From assembly GCF_018854495.1 (NCBI RefSeq), contig NZ_JABBDR010000097.1:1-14158 (forward strand): a stretch of DNA of 14,158 nucleotides. The letters run 5' to 3'. Below, one piece after another: positions 1 to 6,595 of this stretch. Numbering within the stretch: position 1 is the first letter of the stretch; each line of letters begins with the position of its first letter. A program made the translations under genes and the position numbers. The DNA comes from Acidithiobacillus ferruginosus. Its GTDB lineage: Bacteria; Pseudomonadota; Gammaproteobacteria; Acidithiobacillales; Acidithiobacillaceae. A model generated the notes under the pieces. The model searched no databases. It was not told the origin of the DNA and worked only from the letters and a program-made list of their open reading frames with translations.

Positions 1-263
1 AGATCGTGCCATGCGATATTGCCACACCTGCCGCTGAGTGGGCCTTCCAGTGTGCCCTCCTGCGAAACCGCCCCGCCCACCGGAAAATTGGCCACGGATT
101 GCGTCGATATGGCGGGGCCTACGGTCTGCGTAGCCGCCGTCGTCTGCGCAGGCACCCCGGTCTGCTGATTCTGCCACCAGAAGAACAGCACCACCGCAAC
201 GACCAGCACCAACAACAGCACGACCAGCCAGCGCCAGCCACGCGTCTTTTCCGCTTCGTCCAT
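1..263 (-). CDS. Membrane-anchored hypothetical protein, N-terminal 87 residues (runs off the window)
   Basis: I do not recognise this gene. Reading the minus strand from ATG at 263-261 gives an uninterrupted frame to the window edge (87 codons). The protein starts MDEAEKTRGWRW, then has a strongly hydrophobic helix at about residues 13-30 (Val/Leu rich, ending FFWW). A Gln/Thr/Ala-rich linker follows to about residue 55, then a Gly-rich stretch with one Cys at residue 80. This looks like a single N-terminal signal-anchor with the bulk of the protein outside the cytoplasm. A GGGAG ribosome site lies 8 bases before the ATG, and a good promoter lies just upstream (296-325), so I trust it over the plus-strand frame across the same bases. 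It is transcribed divergently from argH. Function unknown; the C-terminal part is needed to classify it. Confidence 0.6.
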   Translation of the reverse strand, partial: MDEAEKTRGWRWLVVLLLVLVVAVVLFFWWQNQQTGVPAQTTAATQTVGPAISTQSVANFPVGGAVSQEGTLEGPLSGRCGNIAWHD

Positions 264-295
264 GCATTGCACTCCCACGTGTCCGCTCCATGAAG

Positions 296-325
296 ACTTT
301 AGCAAGAGCGGGGGAGGAATGCCAA
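296..325 (-). promoter_or_regulatory. Predicted sigma70 promoter for the divergent minus-strand gene
   Basis: On the minus strand the sequence reads TTGGCA (plus positions 320-325), an 18-base spacer, then TAAAGT (296-301) preceded by TGC, an extended -10. The -35 matches consensus at 5 of 6 positions and the -10 at 4 of 6. Transcription would start near 289, giving a leader of about 26 bases with the GGGAG ribosome site. Seen by eye only. Confidence 0.5.
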
Positions 326-350
326 AGAGCCGCCGCCCCGACCGGGAATA

Positions 351-381
351 CTGGCGAACGACACTCCATTTTCGCTATAGT
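351..381 (+). promoter_or_regulatory. Possible argH promoter
   Basis: TATAGT at 376-381 is a good -10 hexamer about 25 bases before the argH ATG. The only -35-like sequence at a workable distance is TGGCGA (352-357, spacer 18), which matches TTGACA at just 3 positions. The position between the two divergent genes supports it, the -35 does not. Confidence 0.35.
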
Positions 382-393
382 CGCGGGCAGGAC

Positions 394-400
394 AGGAGGT
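394..400 (+). promoter_or_regulatory. Ribosome binding site that fixes the argH start
   Basis: AGGAGGT is a near-perfect Shine-Dalgarno sequence placed 6 bases before ATG 407. The frame is open upstream to 290, but those extra residues have no ribosome site and do not resemble argininosuccinate lyase, so 407 is the start. Confidence 0.8.
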
Positions 401-406
401 GTGGGC

Positions 407-1795
407 ATGAGTGAAAAAATGTGGGGTGGGCGCTTCGCGGCGGGCACCGACCGTCTGGTCGAGGCCTTTACGGCATCCATCCAGGTGGACCGTCGTCTGT
501 ACGCGGAGGACATCCGTGGTTCCATGGCCCATGCCCGCATGCTTGGCCGGGTGGGCGTGCTGACGGAAGCGGAGGTGGAGGCCATCGTCACCGGACTGAC
601 ACAGGTGCGGCAGGAGATCGTCGAAGACCGGCTGCCCTTTGTCGATGCCCTGGAAGACATCCACATGCACGTCGAGTCGCGCCTCACCGAAATCATTGGC
701 GATGTCGGCAAGAAGCTCCACACCGGCCGTTCCCGCAACGATCAGGTGGCCACCGACCTACGCCTTTATACCCGCGGCTGCCTGGATGAGCTCGTCCGGG
801 AGCTGCAGCACCTGCAAAACGTCTTCATCGACCTCGCCGAGCGGGAGGTGGAGACCATCCTCCCCGGTCTGACCCACATGCAGGTGGCCCAACCGATCAG
901 CTTTGGTCACCACTGTATGGCCTACGTGGAGATGTTCCACCGCGATACCCAGCGTCTGCTCGATGCACGACGGCGGGTGAATGTGCTGCCCCTGGGCGCG
1001 GCGGCGCTGGCGGGGACGACCTTTCCCATCGACCGCTGGGACGTGGCGCGTCAGCTCGGCTTTGAGGCCGTCGCCGAAAACAGCCTCGATGCGGTCTCCG
1101 ACCGCGACTTTGTGATGGAAGTGTTATCGGACCTGGCCATCCTCGCCGTCCACCTCTCGCGGCTGTCGGAAGAGCTGATCCTGTGGATGTCGGCCCCCTT
1201 CGGCTTTATCGACCTGCCCGACAGCTTCTGTACCGGCTCCAGCATCATGCCGCAAAAGAAAAACCCGGATGTCGCGGAAATCATTCGCGGCAAGAGTGGG
1301 CGGGTGATTGGCGATCTCGTCGCTATCCTCGTCCTCATGAAGGGGCAGCCCCTCGCCTACAACCGCGACAATCAGGAAGACAAGGAAACCCTTTTCGACG
1401 CCCTTGACCAGATGCGCGCCAGCGTGGAGATCATGGGCCGGATGCTGCCGGGCCTGCAGACCCGTCCCGACGTCATGCGCGCGCAGGCAGAACGCGGCTT
1501 TGCCACCGCCACCGATCTGGCCGATTATCTGGTGCGCAAGGGGCTGCCTTTCCGTGATGCCCACGCCGTGGTGGGCCGTGCCGTGCGCCTGGCCCAGGAA
1601 CGCCACATCGGCCTGGAGGCCCTGCCGCTGGCGGATTTGCAGGCCCTGTCACCGCTCATCGACCGGGAGGTCTATACGGTGCTGGTGCTGGAAGGCTCCC
1701 TGGCGGCGCGGGATCACTTGGGCGGCACGGCCCCCCGGCAGGTGCAGGCCGCCATCCAGCGCGCCCGGGAGCGCCTGCAGCGGGAGGCCCTGTGA
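407..1795 (+). CDS. argH: Argininosuccinate lyase
   Basis: Cytoplasmic enzyme of the last step of arginine synthesis, splitting argininosuccinate into arginine and fumarate. The product is 462 residues, close to the usual 455-470. It opens MSEKMWGGRF, typical of the family. Fumarate lyase superfamily signatures are all present: HTGRSRNDQ at 105-113, the TH pair with H157 in LTHMQVAQP, and the flexible catalytic loop GSSIMPQKKNPD at 277-288. The start at 407 is chosen over the longer open frame because of a strong AGGAGGT site and family similarity. Its stop overlaps the GTG of the next gene, so argH, the lipoprotein gene and lysA appear to be translated as one coupled unit. Nothing in it looks damaged. 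Confidence 0.97.
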   Translation: MSEKMWGGRFAAGTDRLVEAFTASIQVDRRLYAEDIRGSMAHARMLGRVGVLTEAEVEAIVTGLTQVRQEIVEDRLPFVDALEDIHMHVESRLTEIIGDVGKKLHTGRSRNDQVATDLRLYTRGCLDELVRELQHLQNVFIDLAEREVETILPGLTHMQVAQPISFGHHCMAYVEMFHRDTQRLLDARRRVNVLPLGAAALAGTTFPIDRWDVARQLGFEAVAENSLDAVSDRDFVMEVLSDLAILAVHLSRLSEELILWMSAPFGFIDLPDSFCTGSSIMPQKKNPDVAEIIRGKSGRVIGDLVAILVLMKGQPLAYNRDNQEDKETLFDALDQMRASVEIMGRMLPGLQTRPDVMRAQAERGFATATDLADYLVRKGLPFRDAHAVVGRAVRLAQERHIGLEALPLADLQALSPLIDREVYTVLVLEGSLAARDHLGGTAPRQVQAAIQRARERLQREAL

Positions 1796-1977
1796 ACCGC
1801 ATTCGCGCCATCGTTCTCCTCCTGCTGCTAGGCCTCGCCCTGGGCGGTTGCGGCCGTAAAACGGCCCTGACCCTGCCGCCCGCCCACAGCGTTACCCCCG
1901 CCGCACCGACGGCCCCCGACCAGAACCCCACATCCGCCGGGCCCACGGCGCCGGTTCAGAGCCCTGCCGCCCCATGA
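1792..1977 (+). CDS. lptM: Small LptM (YifL)-like lipoprotein
   Basis: A 61-residue lipoprotein starting at GTG 1792, overlapping the argH stop as GTGA. It has a positively charged start (MNRIR), a Leu-rich hydrophobic core (residues 6-17), and a lipobox LGGC with the acylated Cys at residue 20. The mature part begins CGRKTALTLPP and is then low-complexity Pro/Ala/Thr. Tiny outer-membrane lipoproteins with a CGxKxxLxxPP start, encoded just before dapF or lysA, are the LptM/YifL family. In E. coli this protein helps the LptD outer-membrane LPS translocon mature. Identity here rests on size, lipobox, motif and the position before lysA. Function in this organism is inferred. Its stop overlaps the lysA start as ATGA. 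Confidence 0.75.
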   Translation: MNRIRAIVLLLLLGLALGGCGRKTALTLPPAHSVTPAAPTAPDQNPTSAGPTAPVQSPAAP

Positions 1978-3233
1978 ATACCTTCCACTACCGCAACCAC
2001 ACCCTGTACGGCGAAGACCTCCCCTTGCAGGAAATAGCGGAGCATTACGGCACGCCCTGCTACGTCTATTCCGAGGCGGCGCTGCGCGAACGCTATCACT
2101 CCTTCAGCGCCGCCCTCGGGGACAACACCCGGGTCTGTTATGCGGTCAAGGCCAACAGCAATCTCGGTGTCCTGCGGATTTTTGCGGAGATGGGCGCGGG
2201 CTTCGATATCGTCTCTGGCGGTGAACTGGAGCGGGTGCTACGGGCGGGCGGCGATGCCGGCACCATCGTTTTTTCCGGTGTCGGCAAGTCCAGCGTCGAA
2301 ATCCGCGCTGCCCTCAACGCCGATATCTTCTGCCTCAATGTCGAGTCCGCCGCCGAACTCTGGCGCATTGCGGACATTGCTGCCGACATGGGCAAACGTG
2401 CGCCCGTCGCCCTGCGGGTCAACCCCGACGTGGACCCCGGCACCCATCGCTACATCGCCACGGGGCTGAAAGAGAGCAAGTTCGGCATCCCCATGGATCA
2501 GGCCCGCCACCTCTACCTGCAGGCCGCGCGGCACCCGGCGCTGGAGCTGAAAGGTATTGCCTGCCATATCGGCTCCCAGTTGCTGGACCTGACACCCCTG
2601 GGGGAGGCCGCGGTGCGGGTGCGCGCCCTGTATGACGAACTGGCGACCCATGGAATTGCCCTCCAGCATCTGGATCTGGGCGGCGGTGTGGGCATTCGCT
2701 ACCACGACGAAAACCCGCCCAGCCCCGCCGACTACGCCTGGACGCTGGATCAGGCCTTGCAAGGCGTAGCGGTACGGCGGGTAGTGGAGCTGGGCCGGGC
2801 GCTAGCGGGCAACGCCGGCGTGCTGTTGACCAAGGTGGAATACCTCAAGGACAACGGCAGCAAGCAGTTCTGCGTGGTGGATGCGGCCATGAATGACCTG
2901 TTGCGCCCCGCGCTATACGGTGCCTGGCACGACATCCTGCCCCTGCACCAAAGCGCCGAAACAGGACCAGCCATGGATGTCGTCGGCCCGGTCTGTGAAA
3001 GTGGCGACTTCCTCGCCAGGGATCGTCCGCTGGCGGCCAAAGCCGGTGACCTGCTCGCCGTCATGAGCGCCGGGGCCTACGGTTTCGCCATGAGCAGCAA
3101 CTACAACAGCCGCCCCCGTCCTCCTGAAGTGCTCATCAGCGGCCACCAGCACCGCCTCATCCGCCGCCGCGAGACCCTCGACGATCAGTTGGCGCTGGAA
3201 GAAAACCCGACCTCCAAGAAGTCTCCCTTATAA
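1974..3233 (+). CDS. lysA: Diaminopimelate decarboxylase
   Basis: PLP enzyme that decarboxylates meso-diaminopimelate to L-lysine, the last step of lysine synthesis, in the cytoplasm. At 419 residues it has the normal length. The alanine-racemase-fold barrel carries the PLP lysine K59 in CYAVKANSN, with the glycine loop LDLGGGVGI at 233-241 binding the cofactor phosphate. The C-terminal domain has the substrate motif VCESGDF with active-site C341, then a YGFAMSSNYNSRPRP segment that holds the PLP-contacting Tyr. ATG 1974 overlaps the stop of the lipoprotein gene. dapF, often next to lysA in proteobacteria, is not here: the next gene is unrelated and begins 141 bases downstream. Confidence 0.97.
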   Translation: MNTFHYRNHTLYGEDLPLQEIAEHYGTPCYVYSEAALRERYHSFSAALGDNTRVCYAVKANSNLGVLRIFAEMGAGFDIVSGGELERVLRAGGDAGTIVFSGVGKSSVEIRAALNADIFCLNVESAAELWRIADIAADMGKRAPVALRVNPDVDPGTHRYIATGLKESKFGIPMDQARHLYLQAARHPALELKGIACHIGSQLLDLTPLGEAAVRVRALYDELATHGIALQHLDLGGGVGIRYHDENPPSPADYAWTLDQALQGVAVRRVVELGRALAGNAGVLLTKVEYLKDNGSKQFCVVDAAMNDLLRPALYGAWHDILPLHQSAETGPAMDVVGPVCESGDFLARDRPLAAKAGDLLAVMSAGAYGFAMSSNYNSRPRPPEVLISGHQHRLIRRRETLDDQLALEENPTSKKSPL

Positions 3234-3236
3234 GGG
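3225..3236. repeat. Perfect 12-base palindrome over the lysA stop codon
   Basis: CCCTTATAAGGG is a perfect palindrome without a loop, covering the lysA TAA (3231-3233). With no loop and no T-run after it, it is a poor terminator. It could be a protein-binding site or chance. Confidence 0.3.
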
Positions 3237-3273
3237 TCGCCAGGCAACCGATCCGTCGCCACCACCGACTATC

Positions 3274-3282
3274 TGCTATTCT
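3274..3282 (+). promoter_or_regulatory. Possible extended -10 promoter before the hydrogenase gene run
   Basis: TGCTATTCT is an extended -10 element (TG, one base, TATTCT) in the 141-base gap between lysA and the PEBP-like gene. No convincing -35 lies 16-18 bases upstream. I also looked for a sigma54 GG-N10-GC element in this gap and found none that was convincing. It is the best candidate for transcription start of the whole 3375-12260 run, but weak. Confidence 0.3.
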
Positions 3283-3374
3283 TAGGCGGTAATGGGATAT
3301 TCCTGTGGGCGTGGCCGTATCGGAGACCATCGCAGCACCCGGCCAGCCGCCCGCTCACCTGTGAGGAGGCCACC

Positions 3375-3926
3375 ATGGCAGAGATGAGAGTATTCAGCAC
3401 CGGCATCGATCCTGACGACTGGATCGCCAGACGTTTCACCCAAACCGGCGAGGGGCGCACCCCGCCCATCTCCTGGCAGCATCTGCCAACCGACACCAAG
3501 AGCCTGATCCTGCTCATGGAACATCGCGAGGCGGAACCGGGGCGCAAGGTCCAGTGGCTGATCTACGACCTGCCGCCTGCCGCTGAAGGCATCCACGAAG
3601 ATGGCCCGTTGCCCGATGGCGCCAGGCTGGGGCGCAATGACTTCGGGACCATGGCCTACCGCCCGCCGGAGGCAGGTGCCAACCATCAGCTTCAACACTA
3701 CGACTTTATCCTGATGGCGACCGACCTGCCCACCCTCGGGCTCGCCGAAGGCGCCAACTGGGAATCGGTGAAGGGAAGGCTGCGCAAGGGAGGTCAGGAC
3801 AGCGACCAACTCGGACCACCTCCCGCCGCGGACCCCCGCGCCCGTGAATTCCATCCGCTCGGTCACATCCTTGACCACGCGGAGTTTTCGGGGCATTTCG
3901 CGCTGGATACGGACAAGCACGTTTGA
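3375..3926 (+). CDS. Divergent PEBP / YbhB-YbcL family protein
   Basis: A 183-residue protein with no signal peptide, placed in the phosphatidylethanolamine-binding (Raf kinase inhibitor-like) family from its pattern: PPISWQHLP (30-38), TKSLILLME (41-49), WLIYDLP (61-67), LGRNDFGTMAY (85-95), NHQLQHYDFILMATDL (103-118), LGHIL (162-166) and a C-terminal FSGHFAL. Bacterial members are small soluble proteins of mostly unknown role. The ligand pocket is changed: the usual DPDAP motif is HREAE (50-54) and the usual HW is QW (60-61), while H104 and H108 remain. An extra Gln/Asp/Pro/Ala-rich insert of about 20 residues (139-160) precedes the C-terminal helix. Start ATG 3375 has GAGGAGG at 3363-3369. 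It ends 31 bases before the hydrogenase endopeptidase gene, so it is probably co-transcribed with it. Fold fairly sure; function unknown. Confidence 0.75.
   Translation: MAEMRVFSTGIDPDDWIARRFTQTGEGRTPPISWQHLPTDTKSLILLMEHREAEPGRKVQWLIYDLPPAAEGIHEDGPLPDGARLGRNDFGTMAYRPPEAGANHQLQHYDFILMATDLPTLGLAEGANWESVKGRLRKGGQDSDQLGPPPAADPRAREFHPLGHILDHAEFSGHFALDTDKHV
3474..3488. repeat. Perfect inverted repeat inside the PEBP-like gene
   Basis: TGGCAG, three bases, CTGCCA: a perfect 6-base inverted repeat about 100 bases into the coding sequence. It could form a small hairpin or bind a dimeric protein, but one such repeat in a 14-kb GC-rich window may well be chance. Confidence 0.25.
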
Positions 3927-3957
3927 ACGATTTTGCTCCGTCCACTACGGGGAAGCG

Positions 3958-4434
3958 ATGGGAAGCATACTGGTTCTGGGACTGGGTAATGTCCTGCAAG
4001 GAGACGATGGAGTGGGTGTGCACATCGTCCGCTGGCTCGCCGGGCAGGCACCCATGACCGGCGTCACGGTCCTGGATGGGGGCACGATCGGCGCGTCGCT
4101 GCTGGTTGAACTGGAGGGAGTGGATGCTTTGCTGGTGGCGGATGCCGTGGAATCAGGACAAGAAGCAGGGCGGGTAACCCTCTTCCAGGGAGAAGAAATG
4201 GATCGGCTCCTGACCCGTCCCAAGGCCGGCAGCGTTCACGAAGCCGGCCTGGCCGAATTGCTGGACATGGCGCGTCTGCTTGGTTGTCTTCCGGCCCGAC
4301 GGGCCTTGCTCGGCATTCAGCCCCGGACGATCGCCTGGGGTGACACCCTGAGTCCGCCGCTGGCCCGGTCCCTGCCCGAAGCAGGGTGTCGCGCCCGAGC
4401 GCTCCTGGAGGAATGGGGGCGTGAAGATGCTTGA
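3958..4434 (+). CDS. [NiFe] hydrogenase large-subunit maturation endopeptidase (HyaD/HybD/HycI family)
   Basis: Nickel-dependent endopeptidase that cuts the C-terminal peptide off the HynL precursor after metal-centre assembly, in the cytoplasm. It has 158 residues, the normal length. The fold starts with SILVLGLGNVLQGDDGVG. The three metal-sensing ligands expected from E. coli HybD (E16, D62, H93) correspond to D17, D62 and H94 (in SVHEAGL), so the first is Asp rather than Glu, as in HycI-type members. LLGIQP (118-122) is the usual late motif. ATG 3958 is preferred over the longer open frame, which would run back into the PEBP gene: GGGGAAG lies just before it and the motif then starts at residue 3. 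It overlaps the next gene by 14 bases. Its substrate is almost certainly HynL of the same cluster. Confidence 0.92.
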   Translation: MGSILVLGLGNVLQGDDGVGVHIVRWLAGQAPMTGVTVLDGGTIGASLLVELEGVDALLVADAVESGQEAGRVTLFQGEEMDRLLTRPKAGSVHEAGLAELLDMARLLGCLPARRALLGIQPRTIAWGDTLSPPLARSLPEAGCRARALLEEWGREDA

Positions 4435-4837
4435 CACCATTCCCATCCGTCCTGCCCCCAGCCCCGCCGCCAACGCGCCGGCCCTGCTGCGGGAGATCGC
4501 CGCGGCCCTGGACGCCTTGCTCCTCTCGGGGCGGCGGCACTGCATCGACCTTGGCTCCTTGCCCCTCTCCACCGCCGACCGGGATCTGCTCAGAGAGGCC
4601 CTGGGGACGGGAGAGATCCGCATGGAACTGGTGGCCCTGGGAAGCTCCCGCATCGAGGAGACCGGGGTGCCGGGTGTGTGGTGGGTGCGCCATTCCAGCG
4701 AGGACGGGATCCTGCTGACAGAGTCGCTGGAGATATGCCACGTGCCGGAGATCGTTCCGGCCGATACCACCGATATCGCCAATGGGCTGCAGCGGTTGCG
4801 GCAAGCACTCGCACTTCGCGAATCAGGAGGACATTGA
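4421..4837 (+). CDS. hupH: Short HupH/HyaF-like hydrogenase expression protein
   Basis: A 138-residue protein matching the conserved C-terminal domain of HupH/HyaF: IDLGSLPLSTADRDLL (42-57), LGTGEIRMELVALGSSRIEET (61-81), the hallmark PGVWWVRH (84-91), and an LEICHVPEI segment (103-111). In uptake hydrogenases this family takes part in maturation of the small subunit or its iron-sulfur clusters, though its exact job is unsettled. Classical HupH/HyaF proteins are about 280 residues; here only one domain of the usual length is present, so this is a single-domain form rather than an obviously broken gene. Start GTG 4421 has GGAGGA 8 bases upstream; ATG 4427 is an alternative. The stop overlaps the hynS start as TGATG, consistent with work on the small subunit. 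Confidence 0.85.
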   Translation: MKMLDTIPIRPAPSPAANAPALLREIAAALDALLLSGRRHCIDLGSLPLSTADRDLLREALGTGEIRMELVALGSSRIEETGVPGVWWVRHSSEDGILLTESLEICHVPEIVPADTTDIANGLQRLRQALALRESGGH

Positions 4838-5940
4838 TGGACGAGACCATCCTCGACGCATTCCGGCAAAACGGCCTGAGCCGCCGCGCCTTCCTGAAGT
4901 TCTGCGCCGCCACCGCCTCCCTGCTGGCCCTACCCCCCGCCGCCGCCGCGGCCATGGCGGAAAAGCTGGCGAGCACCCCCCGGCCCACGGTGATCTACCT
5001 CTCCTATCAGGAATGCACCGGCTGCCTGGAATCCATGACCCGCTCCTTCTCCCCCACCATCGAACACCTCATGTTCAACAGCATCTCCCTGGCCTTCAAC
5101 GACACCCTTCAGGCAGCCGCCGGGGAGGCCGCCGAGGCGGCCCGGAAGGAGGCCATGCGCAAGGCCTGGGGCAAGTACATCCTCATCGTGGACGGGGCCG
5201 TGCCCATGGGAGCGGGCGGCGCCTACTGCGTGGCCGCGGGGCAGAGCGCCGTCGACGACTTGCGCCATGCCGCCCAGGGGGCAGCGGCCATCATCGCCGT
5301 GGGGACCTGCGCCGCCTTCGGTGGCGTCCCTTACGCCGCGCCCAATCCCACGGGGGCGGTGCCGGTCTCGGAGGTCATCCGCGACCGCCCGATCATCAAC
5401 GTCTCGGGCTGTCCGCCCATCCCCGAGGTGATGACCGGGGTGGTCGTCTACTACCTGAGCTTCGGGATGCCCGCCCTGGATCGCCAGGGGCGGCCGCTGA
5501 CGTTTTACGGCAACACCATCCACGACCGCTGTTACCGTCGGCCTTTTTATGATGAAGGTCGTTTCGCCCACACCTTCGACGACGAGGGCGCGCGCAACGG
5601 CTGGTGTCTCTACGAGTTGGGCTGCAAAGGGCCGGTGACCTACAACGCCTGCGCCACCCTGAAATGGAACCAGGGGACCAGCTTCCCCATCCAGTCCGGT
5701 CATGGCTGCCTGGGCTGCTCCGAGCCGGATTTCTGGGACAAGGGCGGATTTTACCGGCCGCTGCCCGCGGCCACCGGCCACTGGCCGCGCGGGGAGGTTT
5801 TGGGCGGTGCGGCACTAGGGGGGACGGTGGTCGGGGTGGGGGCGGCGGCGCTCGCCCGCTCCCGTCAGCAAGCGGCCGCCGCGAAAAGCGCCAAAGAGGT
5901 GAGCAGCCCGTCCCCCAAGGAGGATTCCCATGAGCACTGA
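4837..5940 (+). CDS. hynS: [NiFe] hydrogenase small subunit, Isp-type (group 1e), Tat-exported
   Basis: Electron-transfer subunit of the periplasmic uptake hydrogenase, 367 residues. A twin-arginine signal SRRAFLKF (15-22) precedes a hydrophobic Ala/Leu run; cleavage is likely near residue 40. Proximal [4Fe-4S] ligands: C60, C63 (CTGC), C158 (GTCAAFGG), C192 (GCPP). Distal: H229, C232, C257, C263. Medial [3Fe-4S]: C272, C291, C294 with P284. The two extra cysteines of oxygen-tolerant enzymes are absent (G62 and G163 instead). The tail has a weakly hydrophobic Gly/Ala segment (about 322-340), possibly a poor membrane anchor, then a charged end rich in Lys, Ser and His. ATG 4837 is chosen over the longer frame: AGGAGG lies at 4825-4830, the Tat motif is correctly placed, and it overlaps the hupH stop. 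It overlaps isp1 by 11 bases. Confidence 0.96.
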   Translation: MDETILDAFRQNGLSRRAFLKFCAATASLLALPPAAAAAMAEKLASTPRPTVIYLSYQECTGCLESMTRSFSPTIEHLMFNSISLAFNDTLQAAAGEAAEAARKEAMRKAWGKYILIVDGAVPMGAGGAYCVAAGQSAVDDLRHAAQGAAAIIAVGTCAAFGGVPYAAPNPTGAVPVSEVIRDRPIINVSGCPPIPEVMTGVVVYYLSFGMPALDRQGRPLTFYGNTIHDRCYRRPFYDEGRFAHTFDDEGARNGWCLYELGCKGPVTYNACATLKWNQGTSFPIQSGHGCLGCSEPDFWDKGGFYRPLPAATGHWPRGEVLGGAALGGTVVGVGAAALARSRQQAAAAKSAKEVSSPSPKEDSHEH

Positions 5941-6595
5941 GACAGACCTGCTGGATTTCGCCCGCGGCCCCGCCCTGGAGGCCGCGCTGATCATCCTGGT
6001 CTTCGGCATATTCTGGCGGCTCGTCGGGGTACTGGCCCTGCGCCGGCCCCGCGATCTTTCGGAGCCCCGGGTGCGCCACGCCTGGCTGGGGGGCGTCAGG
6101 ACCATCTTCACCCGCATGTGGCCGCGCCGGGAGTTCCGGCCCCGCATCCTGCACTGGGAGATGGTGAGCTATGTCTTCCACATCGGCCTGGCGGTGGTGA
6201 TCCTGGGGCTGGTGCCCCACATCCTCCTCATCCGCGACATCACGGGTCTGTCCTGGCCGGGTTTGCCGACGGGTGTAATCACCTTCGCCGCCGGCGTCGC
6301 CCTGATCAGCCTCCTCGCCCTCCTCGCCCATCGCGCCACCCACCCGGTGCTGCGCCGGATCTCCAATTTCGATGACTACTTCAGTTGGCTGCTGGTCTTT
6401 ACGCCGCTGCTCACGGGGCTCATGGCCTATTACCATCTGGGTGGTCGTTACGAGGACCTGCTGGCCATGCACATGCTGAGCGCGGAACTCCTGCTGGCGT
6501 GGCTGCCCTTCAGCAAGCTCGCCCATACCGTGCTCTTCCTGTTCTCCCGTGGCGTCACCGGGACGATCTACAGCCGCCGGGGGGCGCAGATATGA
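5930..6595 (+). CDS. isp1: Isp1, NarI-like di-haem cytochrome b membrane subunit of the hydrogenase
   Basis: Integral membrane protein of 221 residues that takes electrons from HynS and passes them through two haems b. Hydrophobic segments lie at about 15-37, 79-101, 114-134, 149-168 and 176-206. Candidate haem ligands are H75 and H84 in LHWEMVSYVFHIG, and H181 and H199. The 18-residue spacing of the last pair equals that of H187 and H205 in nitrate reductase NarI, and the first pair is spaced much like NarI H56/H66. NarI-like Isp1 between hynS and isp2 is the hallmark of Isp-type hydrogenases described in Thiocapsa and Allochromatium. An AAGGAGG site lies in the end of hynS just before ATG 5930. 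Its stop overlaps the isp2 start as ATGA. Confidence 0.93.
   Translation: MSTETDLLDFARGPALEAALIILVFGIFWRLVGVLALRRPRDLSEPRVRHAWLGGVRTIFTRMWPRREFRPRILHWEMVSYVFHIGLAVVILGLVPHILLIRDITGLSWPGLPTGVITFAAGVALISLLALLAHRATHPVLRRISNFDDYFSWLLVFTPLLTGLMAYYHLGGRYEDLLAMHMLSAELLLAWLPFSKLAHTVLFLFSRGVTGTIYSRRGAQI

Noticed and set aside
6..293. A 95-codon plus-strand frame at the left edge
   Set aside because: Its composition is low-complexity Arg/Gln/His with no ribosome site; the minus-strand frame has a membrane helix, ribosome site and promoter.
290..406. N-terminal extension of argH to ATG 290
   Set aside because: The extra 39 residues lack a ribosome site and family similarity, while ATG 407 has AGGAGGT and the standard MSEKMWGGRF start.
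3235..3250. Small hairpin just after lysA as a terminator
   Set aside because: GGT-C-GC / GC-A-ACC has a short imperfect stem and no T-run.
4678..4836. N-terminal extension of hynS
   Set aside because: It overlaps hupH in another frame; the Tat motif and the AGGAGG site point to ATG 4837.
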